Below, in pieces: positions 1-7,423 of a stretch of 64,000 bases of DNA; positions within the stretch are counted from its first letter, which is position 1; each line of letters opens with the position of its first letter. Under the pieces are notes generated by a model that saw only the letters and a list, made by a program, of their open reading frames with translations, was not told the DNA's origin and searched no databases. Made by a program: the position numbers and the translations under genes. Source of the stretch: Labrys wisconsinensis (lineage in GTDB: Bacteria > Pseudomonadota > Alphaproteobacteria > Rhizobiales > Labraceae); assembly GCF_030814995.1 (NCBI RefSeq), contig NZ_JAUSVX010000001.1:744001-808000 (forward strand), in the 5' to 3' direction.

Positions 1-191
1 ATCATGTCGATCGGGTCGGGATCGGGCATGGGGTAGTGCTTCTCCTCATAAGCGGAGATCAGATCCACCAGGACCAGAAAGCGGTCGCTCTCGGGTGATC
101 CAGGCTCCGGCTCCCTGTCGAAATACGGTGCCACTTCCGCGAGAGCCCATTCATAGTCCGCCTCGGTGCGGATCGGTCGGATGTTGTCCAT
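1..191 (-). CDS. higA: HigA-type antitoxin (partial)
   Basis: The reading frame starts at the ATG at 191 and is still open at the window edge, so only about 63 residues are visible. The N-terminus (MDNIRPIRTEADYEWALAEV) matches HigA-family antitoxins of HigB-HigA modules, in which an N-terminal helical segment precedes an XRE-type helix-turn-helix. That DNA-binding part lies outside the window. The start codon overlaps the stop codon of the upstream higB by one base (TGATG), which suggests translational coupling. HigA would neutralise HigB and repress the shared promoter. The family call is good; completeness cannot be judged. Confidence 0.8.
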   Translation of the reverse strand, partial: MDNIRPIRTEADYEWALAEVAPYFDREPEPGSPESDRFLVLVDLISAYEEKHYPMPDPDPIDM

Positions 192-496
192 CACACTATC
201 TCCGGGTTGATCCGGTCATATTCGGCATGCGTTCCGACGAATTTGATCAGTACGGCCCTGTGGCGGTAGGCGACGTGCACGATCAGGCGGAACTTGTTGC
301 CACCGATGTCGAAAATGACGCGGTTATCGCCGACGAAATCCACGCTGCTGCCGAACGCGTCCTTGATATCCTGTGGACTCGCCCAGGTTGCCTTGGCAGC
401 CTGAACGTACCAGGTTGACAAAGGCGCTTCGGCTTGGCGATGACGCTGCCAGAACTCTCTAAGGACGCGCTTCGCGATCACGTTCACGGCCGCCAT
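191..496 (-). CDS. higB: HigB-type mRNA interferase toxin
   Basis: This 101-residue protein resembles RelE-fold HigB toxins, which cleave mRNA on the ribosome. It has an N-terminal basic helix with a conserved tryptophan (REFWQRH), the central SVDFVGDNRVIFDIGGNKFRL strand pair, and a C-terminal KFVGTHAEYDRI segment typical of HigB. The toxin gene comes first and antitoxin second, the usual order in this family. A 17-bp palindrome lies 8 bp upstream of the start. The ribosome site before the ATG is weak. The family assignment is firm from conserved segments; activity is inferred. Confidence 0.85.
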   Translation of the reverse strand: MAAVNVIAKRVLREFWQRHRQAEAPLSTWYVQAAKATWASPQDIKDAFGSSVDFVGDNRVIFDIGGNKFRLIVHVAYRHRAVLIKFVGTHAEYDRINPEIV

Positions 497-503
497 CTTA
501 GAA

Positions 504-520
504 GTTCCATCTTGTGGAAC
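504..520. promoter_or_regulatory. candidate HigA operator upstream of higBA
   Basis: GTTCCA-TCTTG-TGGAAC is a perfect 6-bp inverted repeat with a 5-bp spacer, ending 8 bp before the higB start. HigA antitoxins bind such palindromes to autorepress their operon. Position and symmetry are seen directly; the role is inferred. Confidence 0.5.
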
Positions 521-715
521 AAGACGAAAATTTCAGATCCTGGAACAGAGCCGACTTCGACAGCCCTCGGGGCCGGGCGGCTCTCCGATGACCGACAGAA
601 GCGCGACGTCGCTCTTTCGCGGTCCCCGCTCCCCCTGCGCGCTCCTATCGCCGATGCGGCTGCGCGCGGCGCCCCGTACTGGAAGGCTCGACTTCAATGA
701 TCGTCGGTCGATCTG

Positions 716-1874
716 GTCGCCGCTGGGCCGCGCCGCGTTCCTTGCTAGAACGGCCGTCGTGCTCGCCCAACCCCGCCGCCGGTTGCGGTTGGGCCGCGCC
801 GCGTTCCTTGCTAGAATGGGCAAGGCGCCCTCGATGGAGATCCATCTGTTGCGGTTGGGCCGCGCCGCGTTCCTTGCTAGAACTCCCGACGCAGGCGTGC
901 GCCTCAGCGACCTGTTGCGGTTGGGCCGCGCCGCGTTCCTTGCTAGAACGTCGCAACAGTTGTCCGACGCCATGGGCTTGTTGCGGTTGGGCCGCGCCGC
1001 GTTCCTTGCTAGAACGCGCACCGACAAAGCGACACATGTCTACAAGTTGCGGTTGGGCCGCGCCGCGTTCCTTGCTAGAACCAGGGTGGCGGACGACAAG
1101 TCGCGGTCTGTGTTGCGGTTGGGCCGCGCCGCGTTCCTTGCTAGAACCGACACGCCGCCACACCTCGCCGGCCTCACGTTGCGGTTGGGCCGCGCCGCGT
1201 TCCTTGCTAGAACGGCCTATGCACGCTTGGCGCCATTGACTACGTTGCGGTTGGGCCGCGCCGCGTTCCTTGCTAGAACGCAGACCGACGCGGGGCGGCG
1301 CTTTGCTTAGTTGCGGTTGGGCCGCGCCGCGTTCCTTGCTAGAACTAGCAGCGTGATGCGCTGCCTGATGAGACCGTTGCGGTTGGGCCGCGCCGCGTTC
1401 CTTGCTAGAACTTCTGCCGACGTCTTCCTCTCTCCCCTGTCTGTTGCGGTTGGGCCGCGCCGCGTTCCTTGCTAGAACGATCTGCCAGAAAGCCAGCCGC
1501 CGCCAGCAGTTGCGGTTGGGCCGCGCCGCGTTCCTTGCTAGAACTGAATGCAATATCACTATCGCTTTGATAAGGTTGCGGTTGGGCCGCGCCGCGTTCC
1601 TTGCTAGAACCGATGCCTACAACGACGCCAAGATCATCCTGTTGCGGTTGGGCCGCGCCGCGTTCCTTGCTAGAACACCCTGATTGAGGACGAGGCCGCT
1701 TTTGCGGTTGCGGTTGGGCCGCGCCGCGTTCCTTGCTAGAACGGCGCTGTGCGCAGCGATGCCGCTGCCGGCGTTGCGGTTGGGCCGCGCCGCGTTCCTT
1801 GCTAGAACGAGGCCCGCAAGAACCTGACATCTCCAGCCGTTGCGGTTGGGCCGCGCCGCGTTCCTTGCTAGAAC
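716..1874 (+). CRISPR. type II-C CRISPR array, 18 repeats / 17 spacers
   Basis: Eighteen copies of a 36-bp repeat (GTTGCGGTTGGGCC...TTCCTTGCTAGAAC) start at 716, 782, 848, 914, 980, 1046, 1112, 1178, 1244, 1310, 1376, 1443, 1509, 1575, 1641, 1707, 1773 and 1839. Spacers are 30 bp except the one at 1412-1442 (31 bp). The first copy is degenerate in its 5' half, and the second ends in T instead of C. The + orientation is set by the tracrRNA at 6818, whose anti-repeat pairs with the + strand repeat. The last bases (TGCTAGAAC) look like an extended -10 box with TTGGGC 17 bp upstream, so each repeat may carry its own promoter, as in Neisseria type II-C arrays. The degenerate repeat lies at the transcription-proximal end, also as described for II-C arrays. 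Confidence 0.98.
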
Positions 1875-1876
1875 GG

Positions 1877-1910
1877 CCCCCTGAAAACGCCTTGTTTTCA
1901 GGGGGTTTTT
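1877..1910 (+). terminator. intrinsic terminator closing the CRISPR array
   Basis: A perfect 12-bp stem (CCCCCTGAAAAC / GTTTTCAGGGGG, 5-nt loop) is followed by TTTTT, starting 3 bp after the last repeat. It is oriented to stop transcription running through the array on the + strand and separates the array from the convergent cas genes. Confidence 0.85.
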
Positions 1911-1979
1911 GCAGCTTGTCCGCCTCGAAAAACCGCTTGCGGAGCCTCAATTCGTCGACACCGGCGCGAATTTCAGCGA

Positions 1980-2324
1980 TCAGAACAGCGTGAGTTGGTC
2001 CGGCTTCGACGGGCGCGGTTGGGAGGCGCGGCCGCGGAAGCTCTGGATGCCCTCGTATTGCTTGTCGGTGAACCAGATCACCTCCACCGTGCCGGGATTC
2101 GGCACGGCCCGGCCGATGCGCCTGGTGATCGCCTCGGCCTGCTCCTTGCCCGCGGTGTAGCGGATGTAGCAGGAGAACTGCATCATCGAGAATCCCTCGT
2201 CCAGCAGGAACTGGCGGAACTTCGTGGCGCGCTTGCGCTCGGCCTTGGTGAGCACCGGCAGGTCGAAGAGGGCCATGATCCACAAGATTCGATACCCCGA
2301 CAGCAGTGAATTGGCCCCCATCAC
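1980..2324 (-). CDS. cas2: CRISPR-associated protein Cas2
   Basis: Cas2 is the non-catalytic partner of Cas1 in the spacer-integration complex. The 114-residue protein shows the Cas2 ferredoxin-like fold signature: FDLPVLTKAERKRATKFRQF after the first strand, the QFSCYIRYT segment, and a C-terminal strand VEVIWFTDKQY. The length is normal. Either a GTG at 2324 or an ATG at 2321 could start translation; both overlap the cas1 stop, so cas1 and cas2 are probably translationally coupled. It is the last gene of the cas9-cas1-cas2 operon, and its 3' end faces the array. Confidence 0.95.
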   Translation of the reverse strand: MMGANSLLSGYRILWIMALFDLPVLTKAERKRATKFRQFLLDEGFSMMQFSCYIRYTAGKEQAEAITRRIGRAVPNPGTVEVIWFTDKQYEGIQSFRGRASQPRPSKPDQLTLF

Positions 2325-3247
2325 ACGGTCCCGTCGGCCCTGGCAGCGCCCGCGGGCAGGGGCAGCGGCGAGCGCGGCAGGACGAGCTTCCTGCGCTCGC
2401 CGACAAAGACCTGCGCGAGCGACACCGTGAGCCGGCCGAGCACGTTCGACAGGGGTGCAGCCCCCTCCTCCGTCTCGTAATCGGCGTGGAGAATCTCGGC
2501 CAGCCGGCGCTTGGCCGCCGTATCAACGGCCTCCCGACCTTCCAGGGTCAGGTCCCTCGCCAGCAGGTCGACCGCCGGCCGGAACGGCTCCATCAGGTCG
2601 TCCGCGAGGCGCAGGGCATTGCCCTTGCTGCGGTGCTGCAGCGACAGCGACGGGTGCAGGCCGGCGCCGACGATGGCGCGGGCGGTTGCGGCCCGCAGCA
2701 CCGTGTAGCCGTAGTTCAGCAGGCCGTTGCAGCCGCCACCGTCGCGGTAGCGGTGGAAGCCCCTGCCGAACAGAGACGGGAAATAGCGCTGTGCCGCCTG
2801 GGCCTCGATATTGCCGGGATCGCCCGAGCGGACCCGCTCGGCCAGCGCTCGCAGCGGTACGGGGTTGGCGCCCGCGCGCTCCAGGGCCGCGGCCTGGGCC
2901 AGGATCTTGGCGCGGACGAGATCGGCCCAGAGCCGCTTGCGGGTCGGCAGGCTGGCCTCGGCCTGCGCCTCGACCCGATCGCCCTGGGCGTGGTGGCCGT
3001 CGACAGGCAGGAGATAGGCAGCGGGGTTGAAATCGTTACCACACACGACGAAGGGCGCGCCGCGCCGGGCCAGCGCCGCCACTACCTGCGTGGTGAAGCT
3101 CGCCGCCGGATTCGACAGGATGACCGCCTCGATATCGTCGAGCGGCACGCGGCCGAGCGGTCCGTCCGGCCCGGACACCGTCAGGAAGCCGCGCTCGAGC
3201 GACAGGCGGCGCCCCTCGCCCTCGATCTCGACGATACGTCCCAGCAT
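2321..3247 (-). CDS. cas1: CRISPR-associated endonuclease/integrase Cas1
   Basis: Cas1 catalyses integration of new spacers at the leader end of the array. The 308-residue protein has an N-terminal beta domain (residues about 1-90) and a helical C-terminal domain. The metal-binding set is visible: E148 in NIEAQAAQRYF, H205 in SLQHRSKGNAL, and the acidic LADDLMEPFRP motif around residues 215-224. The length and type II-style N-terminus are normal. It lies about 120 bp downstream of cas9 and overlaps cas2. No csn2 or cas4 is present, as expected for subtype II-C. Confidence 0.96.
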   Translation of the reverse strand: MLGRIVEIEGEGRRLSLERGFLTVSGPDGPLGRVPLDDIEAVILSNPAASFTTQVVAALARRGAPFVVCGNDFNPAAYLLPVDGHHAQGDRVEAQAEASLPTRKRLWADLVRAKILAQAAALERAGANPVPLRALAERVRSGDPGNIEAQAAQRYFPSLFGRGFHRYRDGGGCNGLLNYGYTVLRAATARAIVGAGLHPSLSLQHRSKGNALRLADDLMEPFRPAVDLLARDLTLEGREAVDTAAKRRLAEILHADYETEEGAAPLSNVLGRLTVSLAQVFVGERRKLVLPRSPLPLPAGAARADGTV

Positions 3248-3366
3248 GGTACGCCACCCCCCGACCGACGCTCAGGAACGAAACGAGTGTCTCGCCCTGC
3301 GCCTCTCGGGATGGTTGCAACGCAAGAAGCAAGCCACGGCCGGGACGCGCCGGCGGAGCCGCTCCA

Positions 3367-6300
3367 TCACACGTTCGTCCGTCGCCGGCTCACGCGCCCG
3401 ATCTCGTCCACCCGTACCGCCACGCAACCGCGCTGGCGCAGCTTGCCGATATTGGCGAAATCCCAGCGGAACGGATCGATCTCATTGTCGGTCCTGTGGC
3501 GCTTTTGCAGGTCGCCGCCCTCGCGGTGCTCGGCCAAGACCACGAGGTTCTGCTTCATCCACAGCTGCTGGACCGTCTTGACGACGCGCCCGCCGCGCTC
3601 GCTCTCCAGCTCCACCATATCGCCCTTGCGCAAGCGCATCACCAGCTTGCCGCCGAGCCTGTCGCGCTCCCATTGCGGCCGCCACCCCGGCCGGTTGACC
3701 TCGATCAGCGTGGCGGCGAACCCCTTCCAGGACCCGTCCCGCATCGCCACGATGTCGATATGGGCATTCTCGCCCGGCACCACCGCCTTGTAGGTCAGTC
3801 CGGTCTGGCGCTCGGTCATAGCGACGGCGCTGGCATCCTCCTTGCCGATGCGCACGCGCCGCAGGCCGTTCTCCGCGGCGAAGGCCGTAAGCGCGGCCTT
3901 GAACCCCTTCTCGTCGCTCATCTTGCCCGCGACGTCGCGAAACGGCGCCACCCGCTCCCGCAGCGATCGGCGCAACGCCGCGTCGCGCACGGCGTCGACC
4001 TCGCCTGGCGTCAGGTCGGCGACCGGCTTGCGCCGGACGAGGTTGCCGATCACCGCCGCCTCGGCGGGATCGCGTACCAGGCCGTAGGCGGTATCCTCGT
4101 GCAGGGCGCCGGCCGGATCGTGCTCCGGCTTGTTAGAGACCACGAACCGGACGAGCTGGTCCCGGACCGCGTCGCGAAAGCGCTCGAAGGGCCACGGCAC
4201 CTGGCCGAGCACCGCGTCGTATTCCGTCGCCTCCGCCCGGCCCGCCTCCCGCGCCAGATGATTGAGCCAGCCGCGCGTCATCGCGCCGATGACGATGGCG
4301 TCGAGGGCATGGTGGCGATGGTCCGTGCGCTCCTTGCGGTTGTCGTCGGAGAGCAACGTGTTCAGCCCCCATTTGCCGCGCAGCAGCCCGACAAGCGTGC
4401 CCGGCGTCACATAAACGTCTCCATATTCCAGCCCACCCTCGCGGCAGCGCCGGACACAGGCATGGTGCAGATAGGCCCTGGCGAGACGGGAGAGATATCT
4501 GGTCTCGTTGAGTTGGCGGGCCAGGAAGCCGCTGTCGAGCCCCATCTCCCGCAGCTCGGCATCGTCGCTGCTTCCGGCTGCCCGTCCCTCGAACCGGGCC
4601 ATGGCGTCGGGCTTGAAGCGCCAGCGCTTGCTCGGCGGCAGCCCCTCGGCCCGAGCCGCGATGTCCTGCCAGTCCGGCGTCATGCCGAACGCCTCGAATG
4701 GCGTCTTGCCGCGCTTGATGCGGTTCATGTCGCGGTAGCACAGCACCTTGTTCGCCGCGCTGTCATCCAGCGTGCGCGACCGCGGCAGAATGTGCTCGAC
4801 CTCGATTTCGGCGCCGAACAGCTTCTCGAGGCCGATCGGCCGGCCGGAGAACGGGCATTGGGCCACGCCGCGGCCGGTGCGCTGCTGCTCCTCGAACAGC
4901 TTGAGCCGGGCCCGCGTCTCGCCGGTGCTGGGAATGCCGAGCGATTCGAGCTCTCGGGCCCGCCTGTCGTTCTCGGTCCGGTTCTCGCGGTTGCGCTGCT
5001 GCTCGCGCCGCCTCTGCTCCTCTGTCTGCTTCAATTCGCGCGCGAGCTCCACCACGATCTGGTCGGGGTGGCCATGCACGGCGACGAGCCGGTTGACCAC
5101 GCGCCGGAGCTGGTTGAGGCCGATATGCACAGTGGGATTGTTGATCCGCCCCCAATATTTCGCGTCGTCTCCGGTGTCCTTCGGGTCCATCGAGCCCGGG
5201 AGCACGTGGCGCTGCAGGAGCTCGGCGTAGTAGGCCAGCGGCGGGATCCGCGCCGGCGCCGGCATGCCGCTGCGAATGTCGAGGTCGGAATGGTGCCAGT
5301 CGCGTCCGAGCCTCGCGCCGGCGCGCCGCACCGCCTCGGCATAGGGGACGACGAAACCGCTCTCGTCCCGTTGCGTCCGCAGCGCATCGAGGACGGCGGC
5401 ATTGGCGGTCCGTCCGAGGCGCGAATAGCCCTCGGGCAAGGGAACGGCGGCGCAGGCCTCGGCAGTGGCCCGTGTCAGGCCGTTCTCCGCCATCAGCCGT
5501 GCGATCAGCGCCTCTTCGTCCACCACGTCGATAAGCTTGGCCACGAAGGCGTCCTTGTCCGCCAGCGGCAGCCCGCGCCAGGCGGGGCCATAGTGGTCGT
5601 CCTTGGCCAGGATCCGGTTCGTTCGCAACCCCGTCAGCTCGCTCTCGCCCGTCTCCTCGATGTTGATCTTCACATCGCCGCCGAGCTTCAGCGCCTTGCG
5701 CATCTTGACGAAGGTCAGCCTGTCCTCGTTGAGGAGGACACTCGCCAGCACATCGCGCTCCTCCGGCCGCAGCGGCCGGTCGGCCATCGGGCCGGTGCTC
5801 AAGCGCAGATGCGCCAGCCGCTCATAGATCTCGCGGGCCTGCACGGAGGGGAACGCCTTGGGCGCGCGCTCCTCGTCGGGCACGAAGGTGCAACGCCCGA
5901 CCGGCGGCGGCTCGAGAGGGCGCTGGCGAAACAGGATCGCGCGGATACAGTCGCGAGCCTGCGGCGTCAGCAGAGAGGGATGGTGCACGGCCTGGCGGCG
6001 CCAGAGCTCGTCGAACTCGTCGGCGACCATGTCGCGGGTGGGATAGAAGGCATAGAGCGCCTTGGCGCCCTGGCCGTCGAGCCGGATGCGCGTGGGCAGG
6101 CGCAGGCGCGAGGACCGCAGGTCGGGCTTGCCGGACCGGCCGGCCTGCTCCACCGCGGCAGACTTGCGCCGCAGTTCCGGGTTGCGATGCCGCAGCCACA
6201 GGAACTCGCCCAGGGTTCGGCTGCCGGTCGCCCGCAGGCCCTCCCGCAACGCCTCCGCCGCCTGGCGGATCTTGCCTTTCTCGCCGTCCTTGCGGTCCGC

Positions 6301-6723
6301 CCGGCGGTTCGACCTGAAGCCCCGGCGCTGGTTGAGATGGAAGATGGCGCGCCCCAGCTCGTGGGGCGTCAGCGCCTCGTCCAGCGCCTTGGCGCGCAGG
6401 AGATAGGGATCGAGGCCGGAAAGCGCACCTCGCTGCACCGCATCGGCCGGCATCAGGCCAGCATGGATCAGAGCCGCCGACAGCTCGTCGCGCCGGAGGA
6501 CGAAACGATCGCGCCGCTTGCGGGCCTGCCTCGGCCCACGCCGCATCTCCGCCAGCGACTTGCCGTCCTTCGGATTGCGGCCGTCCTTGAACAGGCGCAC
6601 GCCGGCATCCAGCAGTTCGAGCGGCGCGTCGGGACCATAGACGCCATGGAGATCCGGCCCCGTCCGCCAGACGGCCCAGCCGATCGAGTTCGTTCCGATG
6701 TCGAACGCAAAGCGTGTGCCCAT
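3367..6723 (-). CDS. cas9: Cas9 RNA-guided endonuclease, subtype II-C
   Basis: Cas9 uses crRNA:tracrRNA to cut DNA. I chose the ATG at 6723 because the protein then begins MGTRFAFDIGTNSIGWAVW, placing RuvC-I Asp8 in its usual place; an ATG 51 bp upstream adds no conserved sequence. The length is 1118 aa, in the compact II-C range. RuvC-I has D8. An arginine-rich bridge helix lies at about residues 60-80. RuvC-II has E559 (IVVELARE), HNH has H644 (EVEHILPRSR) with N658, and RuvC-III has H805 and D808 (HHALDAIVIG). All catalytic residues are present, so the enzyme should be active. The C-terminal 200 residues, expected to read the PAM, show no motif I recognise. It heads the cas9-cas1-cas2 operon and diverges from the tracrRNA. 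Confidence 0.97.
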   Translation of the reverse strand: MGTRFAFDIGTNSIGWAVWRTGPDLHGVYGPDAPLELLDAGVRLFKDGRNPKDGKSLAEMRRGPRQARKRRDRFVLRRDELSAALIHAGLMPADAVQRGALSGLDPYLLRAKALDEALTPHELGRAIFHLNQRRGFRSNRRADRKDGEKGKIRQAAEALREGLRATGSRTLGEFLWLRHRNPELRRKSAAVEQAGRSGKPDLRSSRLRLPTRIRLDGQGAKALYAFYPTRDMVADEFDELWRRQAVHHPSLLTPQARDCIRAILFRQRPLEPPPVGRCTFVPDEERAPKAFPSVQAREIYERLAHLRLSTGPMADRPLRPEERDVLASVLLNEDRLTFVKMRKALKLGGDVKINIEETGESELTGLRTNRILAKDDHYGPAWRGLPLADKDAFVAKLIDVVDEEALIARLMAENGLTRATAEACAAVPLPEGYSRLGRTANAAVLDALRTQRDESGFVVPYAEAVRRAGARLGRDWHHSDLDIRSGMPAPARIPPLAYYAELLQRHVLPGSMDPKDTGDDAKYWGRINNPTVHIGLNQLRRVVNRLVAVHGHPDQIVVELARELKQTEEQRRREQQRNRENRTENDRRARELESLGIPSTGETRARLKLFEEQQRTGRGVAQCPFSGRPIGLEKLFGAEIEVEHILPRSRTLDDSAANKVLCYRDMNRIKRGKTPFEAFGMTPDWQDIAARAEGLPPSKRWRFKPDAMARFEGRAAGSSDDAELREMGLDSGFLARQLNETRYLSRLARAYLHHACVRRCREGGLEYGDVYVTPGTLVGLLRGKWGLNTLLSDDNRKERTDHRHHALDAIVIGAMTRGWLNHLAREAGRAEATEYDAVLGQVPWPFERFRDAVRDQLVRFVVSNKPEHDPAGALHEDTAYGLVRDPAEAAVIGNLVRRKPVADLTPGEVDAVRDAALRRSLRERVAPFRDVAGKMSDEKGFKAALTAFAAENGLRRVRIGKEDASAVAMTERQTGLTYKAVVPGENAHIDIVAMRDGSWKGFAATLIEVNRPGWRPQWERDRLGGKLVMRLRKGDMVELESERGGRVVKTVQQLWMKQNLVVLAEHREGGDLQKRHRTDNEIDPFRWDFANIGKLRQRGCVAVRVDEIGRVSRRRTNV

Positions 6724-6782
6724 TCCGCATGTCCCCCGGCTCGTCGGAAATGGTGCCGTCTTCCCCAACGGCATGCAAGGCC

Positions 6783-6811
6783 TTGCGCCTGGTTCGGCCG
6801 GCCTCTACTAT
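6783..6811 (+). promoter_or_regulatory. candidate tracrRNA promoter
   Basis: TTGCGC (6783-6788), a 17-bp spacer and TACTAT (6806-6811) form a sigma70-like promoter. Its predicted start, about 7 bp downstream, falls on the first base of the anti-repeat (6818). It lies in the divergent cas9-tracrRNA spacer. Confidence 0.45.
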
Positions 6812-6817
6812 CTCCGC

Positions 6818-6903
6818 GTTCTAGCAAGGAACGCGGCGTGGCCTCTCCGTTAACAAGGCTTCATGCCACCAGATGGGGGCGGGCTCCGGTCCGCCCCTTT
6901 TCT
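6818..6903 (+). ncRNA. tracrRNA
   Basis: The anti-repeat (6818-6854) is complementary to the whole array repeat. A 26-bp upper helix (6818-6843, one G-U pair) comes first, then a 3x3 internal loop (TCT, 6844-6846), then a lower helix CCG-(bulged T)-TAAC (6847-6854) pairing with the repeat 5' end. It is followed by AAGGC and a small GGC/GCC hairpin (6857-6867) resembling the nexus, then a GGGGCGG/CCGCCCC hairpin (6876-6897) and TTTT as terminator. This layout (anti-repeat, AAGGC nexus, terminator hairpin) parallels the Neisseria meningitidis II-C tracrRNA. The ends are predicted, not mapped. Confidence 0.92.
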
Positions 6904-7020
6904 TGTTGAAAGGACGAGGGGACGTTACGGGTGCGCCACCCGAGATCACGGCCATGCTCTCCTGTTCAAGCGGCCGAGGGTGGGATCGCGGTCGACGTGC
7001 CAGATCTCTCTGCGCCGCAT
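6904..7020 (-). pseudogene. truncated, frameshifted MazF-like toxin
   Basis: An ATG at 7020 opens a frame beginning MRRREIWHVDRDPTLGR, the characteristic MazF/PemK N-terminus (RRGEIW.VDLDPT.G). The frame then runs to a stop after six unrelated residues. A shifted frame continues with EQESMAVISGG and SPRPFNK, which recall MazF middle segments. The gene cannot extend further, because the tracrRNA terminator occupies the next bases. It starts 4 bp after the stop of the mazE-like gene, the normal mazEF arrangement. Intact MazF is about 110 residues, so this is a remnant. The N-terminal match is convincing; the second half is less so. Confidence 0.6.
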
Positions 7021-7024
7021 CGCC

Positions 7025-7279
7025 TCAGACCGCCTCGCATCCGACGGGGCCGTCGCCGAGCCAGGCGCGATCCTCGTCCGAAGACGGCGCCGCCGGATCG
7101 CAGCGCGCCAGCAGCTCGTCGAGCGTGTAGCGCTTGCGGGCCGGACGCATCACCAGTTCGTCGCCGCGCACGACGGTATCGACCGCCGTATCCACGCCGA
7201 CGCCGAGTTCGTCCAGCAGCGCCGGCGGGATCGCCGGCATCAGCGATCCGCCGACCTTGCGCAGCTTTGCAGTGGTCAT
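7025..7279 (-). CDS. mazE: MazE/AbrB-type antitoxin
   Basis: The 84-residue protein starts at the ATG at 7279, preceded by AGGAGG. The N-terminal half (TTAKLRKVGGSLMPAIPPALLDELG) is a swapped-hairpin AbrB/MazE DNA-binding domain. The C-terminal part (RYTLDELLARCDP) is the toxin-binding tail typical of MazE/ChpR antitoxins. The partner mazF immediately downstream is truncated, so this looks like an orphan antitoxin, either decaying or retained as a regulator or anti-addiction factor. A large inverted repeat covers its promoter and ribosome site. Confidence 0.8.
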   Translation of the reverse strand: MTTAKLRKVGGSLMPAIPPALLDELGVGVDTAVDTVVRGDELVMRPARKRYTLDELLARCDPAAPSSDEDRAWLGDGPVGCEAV

Positions 7280-7281
7280 CA

Positions 7282-7321
7282 AAGCCTCCTGAGTTACGCG
7301 GAGATATAACCCAGGAGGCTT
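7282..7321. promoter_or_regulatory. 14-bp inverted repeat over the mazE promoter/RBS
   Basis: AAGCCTCCTGAGTT (7282-7295) and AACCCAGGAGGCTT (7308-7321) are inverted copies matching at 13 of 14 positions with a 12-bp spacer. The proximal arm contains the mazE Shine-Dalgarno sequence. It fits an autoregulatory operator. If transcription starts upstream, it would instead form a hairpin sequestering the ribosome site. Confidence 0.55.
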
Positions 7322-7361
7322 CTCCGGTCAGGGTCGGAGGTCCACGGAGCCCCGCCTTCGC

Positions 7362-7388
7362 ACGGCCGAGACCAGAGCCCTCGGCCGT
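7362..7388 (-). terminator. hairpin downstream of the 7424 gene
   Basis: ACGGCCGAG / CTCGGCCGT form a perfect 9-bp stem with a 9-nt loop, 35 bp past the end of the minus-strand operon. There is no T tract on either side, so a role as an intrinsic terminator is uncertain. Confidence 0.3.
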
Positions 7389-7423
7389 ATCGCGCAAAAC
7401 GCAAGCGAAATCGCCCGGCGTGC

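Noticed and set aside
533-1683. Long open frames across the CRISPR array with repeating peptide units such as LGRAAFLART
   Set aside because: They arise from reading the 66-bp repeat-spacer period in frame; no ribosome site or conserved domain is present.
3496-6909. 1137-residue open frame antisense to cas9
   Set aside because: It mirrors the cas9 codon pattern in a high-GC genome and has no recognisable domain; cas9 has all motifs on the other strand.
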